16,273 bases of DNA, taken from the NCBI GenBank assembly GCA_037130755.1, contig JBAXSI010000056.1, forward strand, positions 1-16,273, in the 5' to 3' direction. The translations under genes were made by a program, and so were the position numbers. The DNA is from UBA10649 sp037130755. Lineage in GTDB: Bacteria > Actinomycetota > Actinomycetes > S36-B12. A model generated the notes under the pieces. That model did not search any database. It was not told the DNA's origin and saw nothing but the letters and a program-made list of their open reading frames with translations. Shown piece after piece: positions 16,242 through 16,273 of the stretch (position 1 is its first letter; each line of letters begins with the position of its first letter).

Positions 16242-16273
16242 CTCACCCCACGACCGAGTCGGCGTCCAGCCCC

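Overview
The window is GC-rich and reads as an actinobacterial chromosome. The evidence is the high G/C at third codon positions, frequent GTG starts, several leaderless-type starts (a TANNNT-like -10 box 6-8 nt before the start codon), a dcd of the 190-residue type found in mycobacteria, and a cox operon of the actinobacterial kind. Nocardioides-like or other Propionibacteriales would fit, but genus is a guess. No phage, transposase, CRISPR or plasmid genes are visible. No stretch over 300 bases lacks a gene; the longest intergenic gap is the 164-bp moaD/coxG control region.

Layout. 1-74 (minus) is tRNA-Gly(CCC). 87-2080 (minus) is a mobA-like/DUF6457 fusion followed by moeA, joined by an ATGA overlap. 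2132-3221 (plus) holds dcd and a phosphoribosyltransferase, apparently housekeeping genes. 3218-4879 (minus) is xdhC/coxI followed by mocA. 4942-6359 (plus) is moaE-moaA, also joined by an ATGA overlap. 6454-6708 (minus) is moaD. 6873-14412 (plus) is a compact carbon monoxide dehydrogenase operon, coxG-coxM-coxS-coxL-coxF(XdhC-YHS)-coxD-coxE, followed directly by moaC-mogA (14422-15392). 15465-16241 (minus) is a two-domain VOC/glyoxalase-like protein.

How it works together. CoxL carries the form I active-site loop (AYxCSFR, here AYACSFR, Cys393) and should oxidise CO at a Mo-S-Cu centre. CoxS carries two [2Fe-2S] clusters and CoxM the FAD. CoxG has a C-terminal membrane anchor and probably docks the enzyme. 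CoxD (AAA+ ATPase), CoxE (VWA), CoxF (XdhC-YHS) and the separate XdhC/CoxI are maturation factors. MoaA, MoaC, MoaD, MoaE, MogA and MoeA build and metallate molybdopterin. MocA would add CMP to give the cytosine dinucleotide cofactor that CODH uses. The window is close to a self-contained CO oxidation plus Mo-cofactor unit; a MoeB-like activator of MoaD is the obvious absentee.

The least explained signal is a pair of 77-nt imperfect palindromes, at 6374-6450 and 15379-15455. Each sits at a convergent gene junction. They share architecture, flanking stems and a GTGGTMGTGAA core, and all six base differences within their common 19-bp stem are matched by compensating changes on the other arm.
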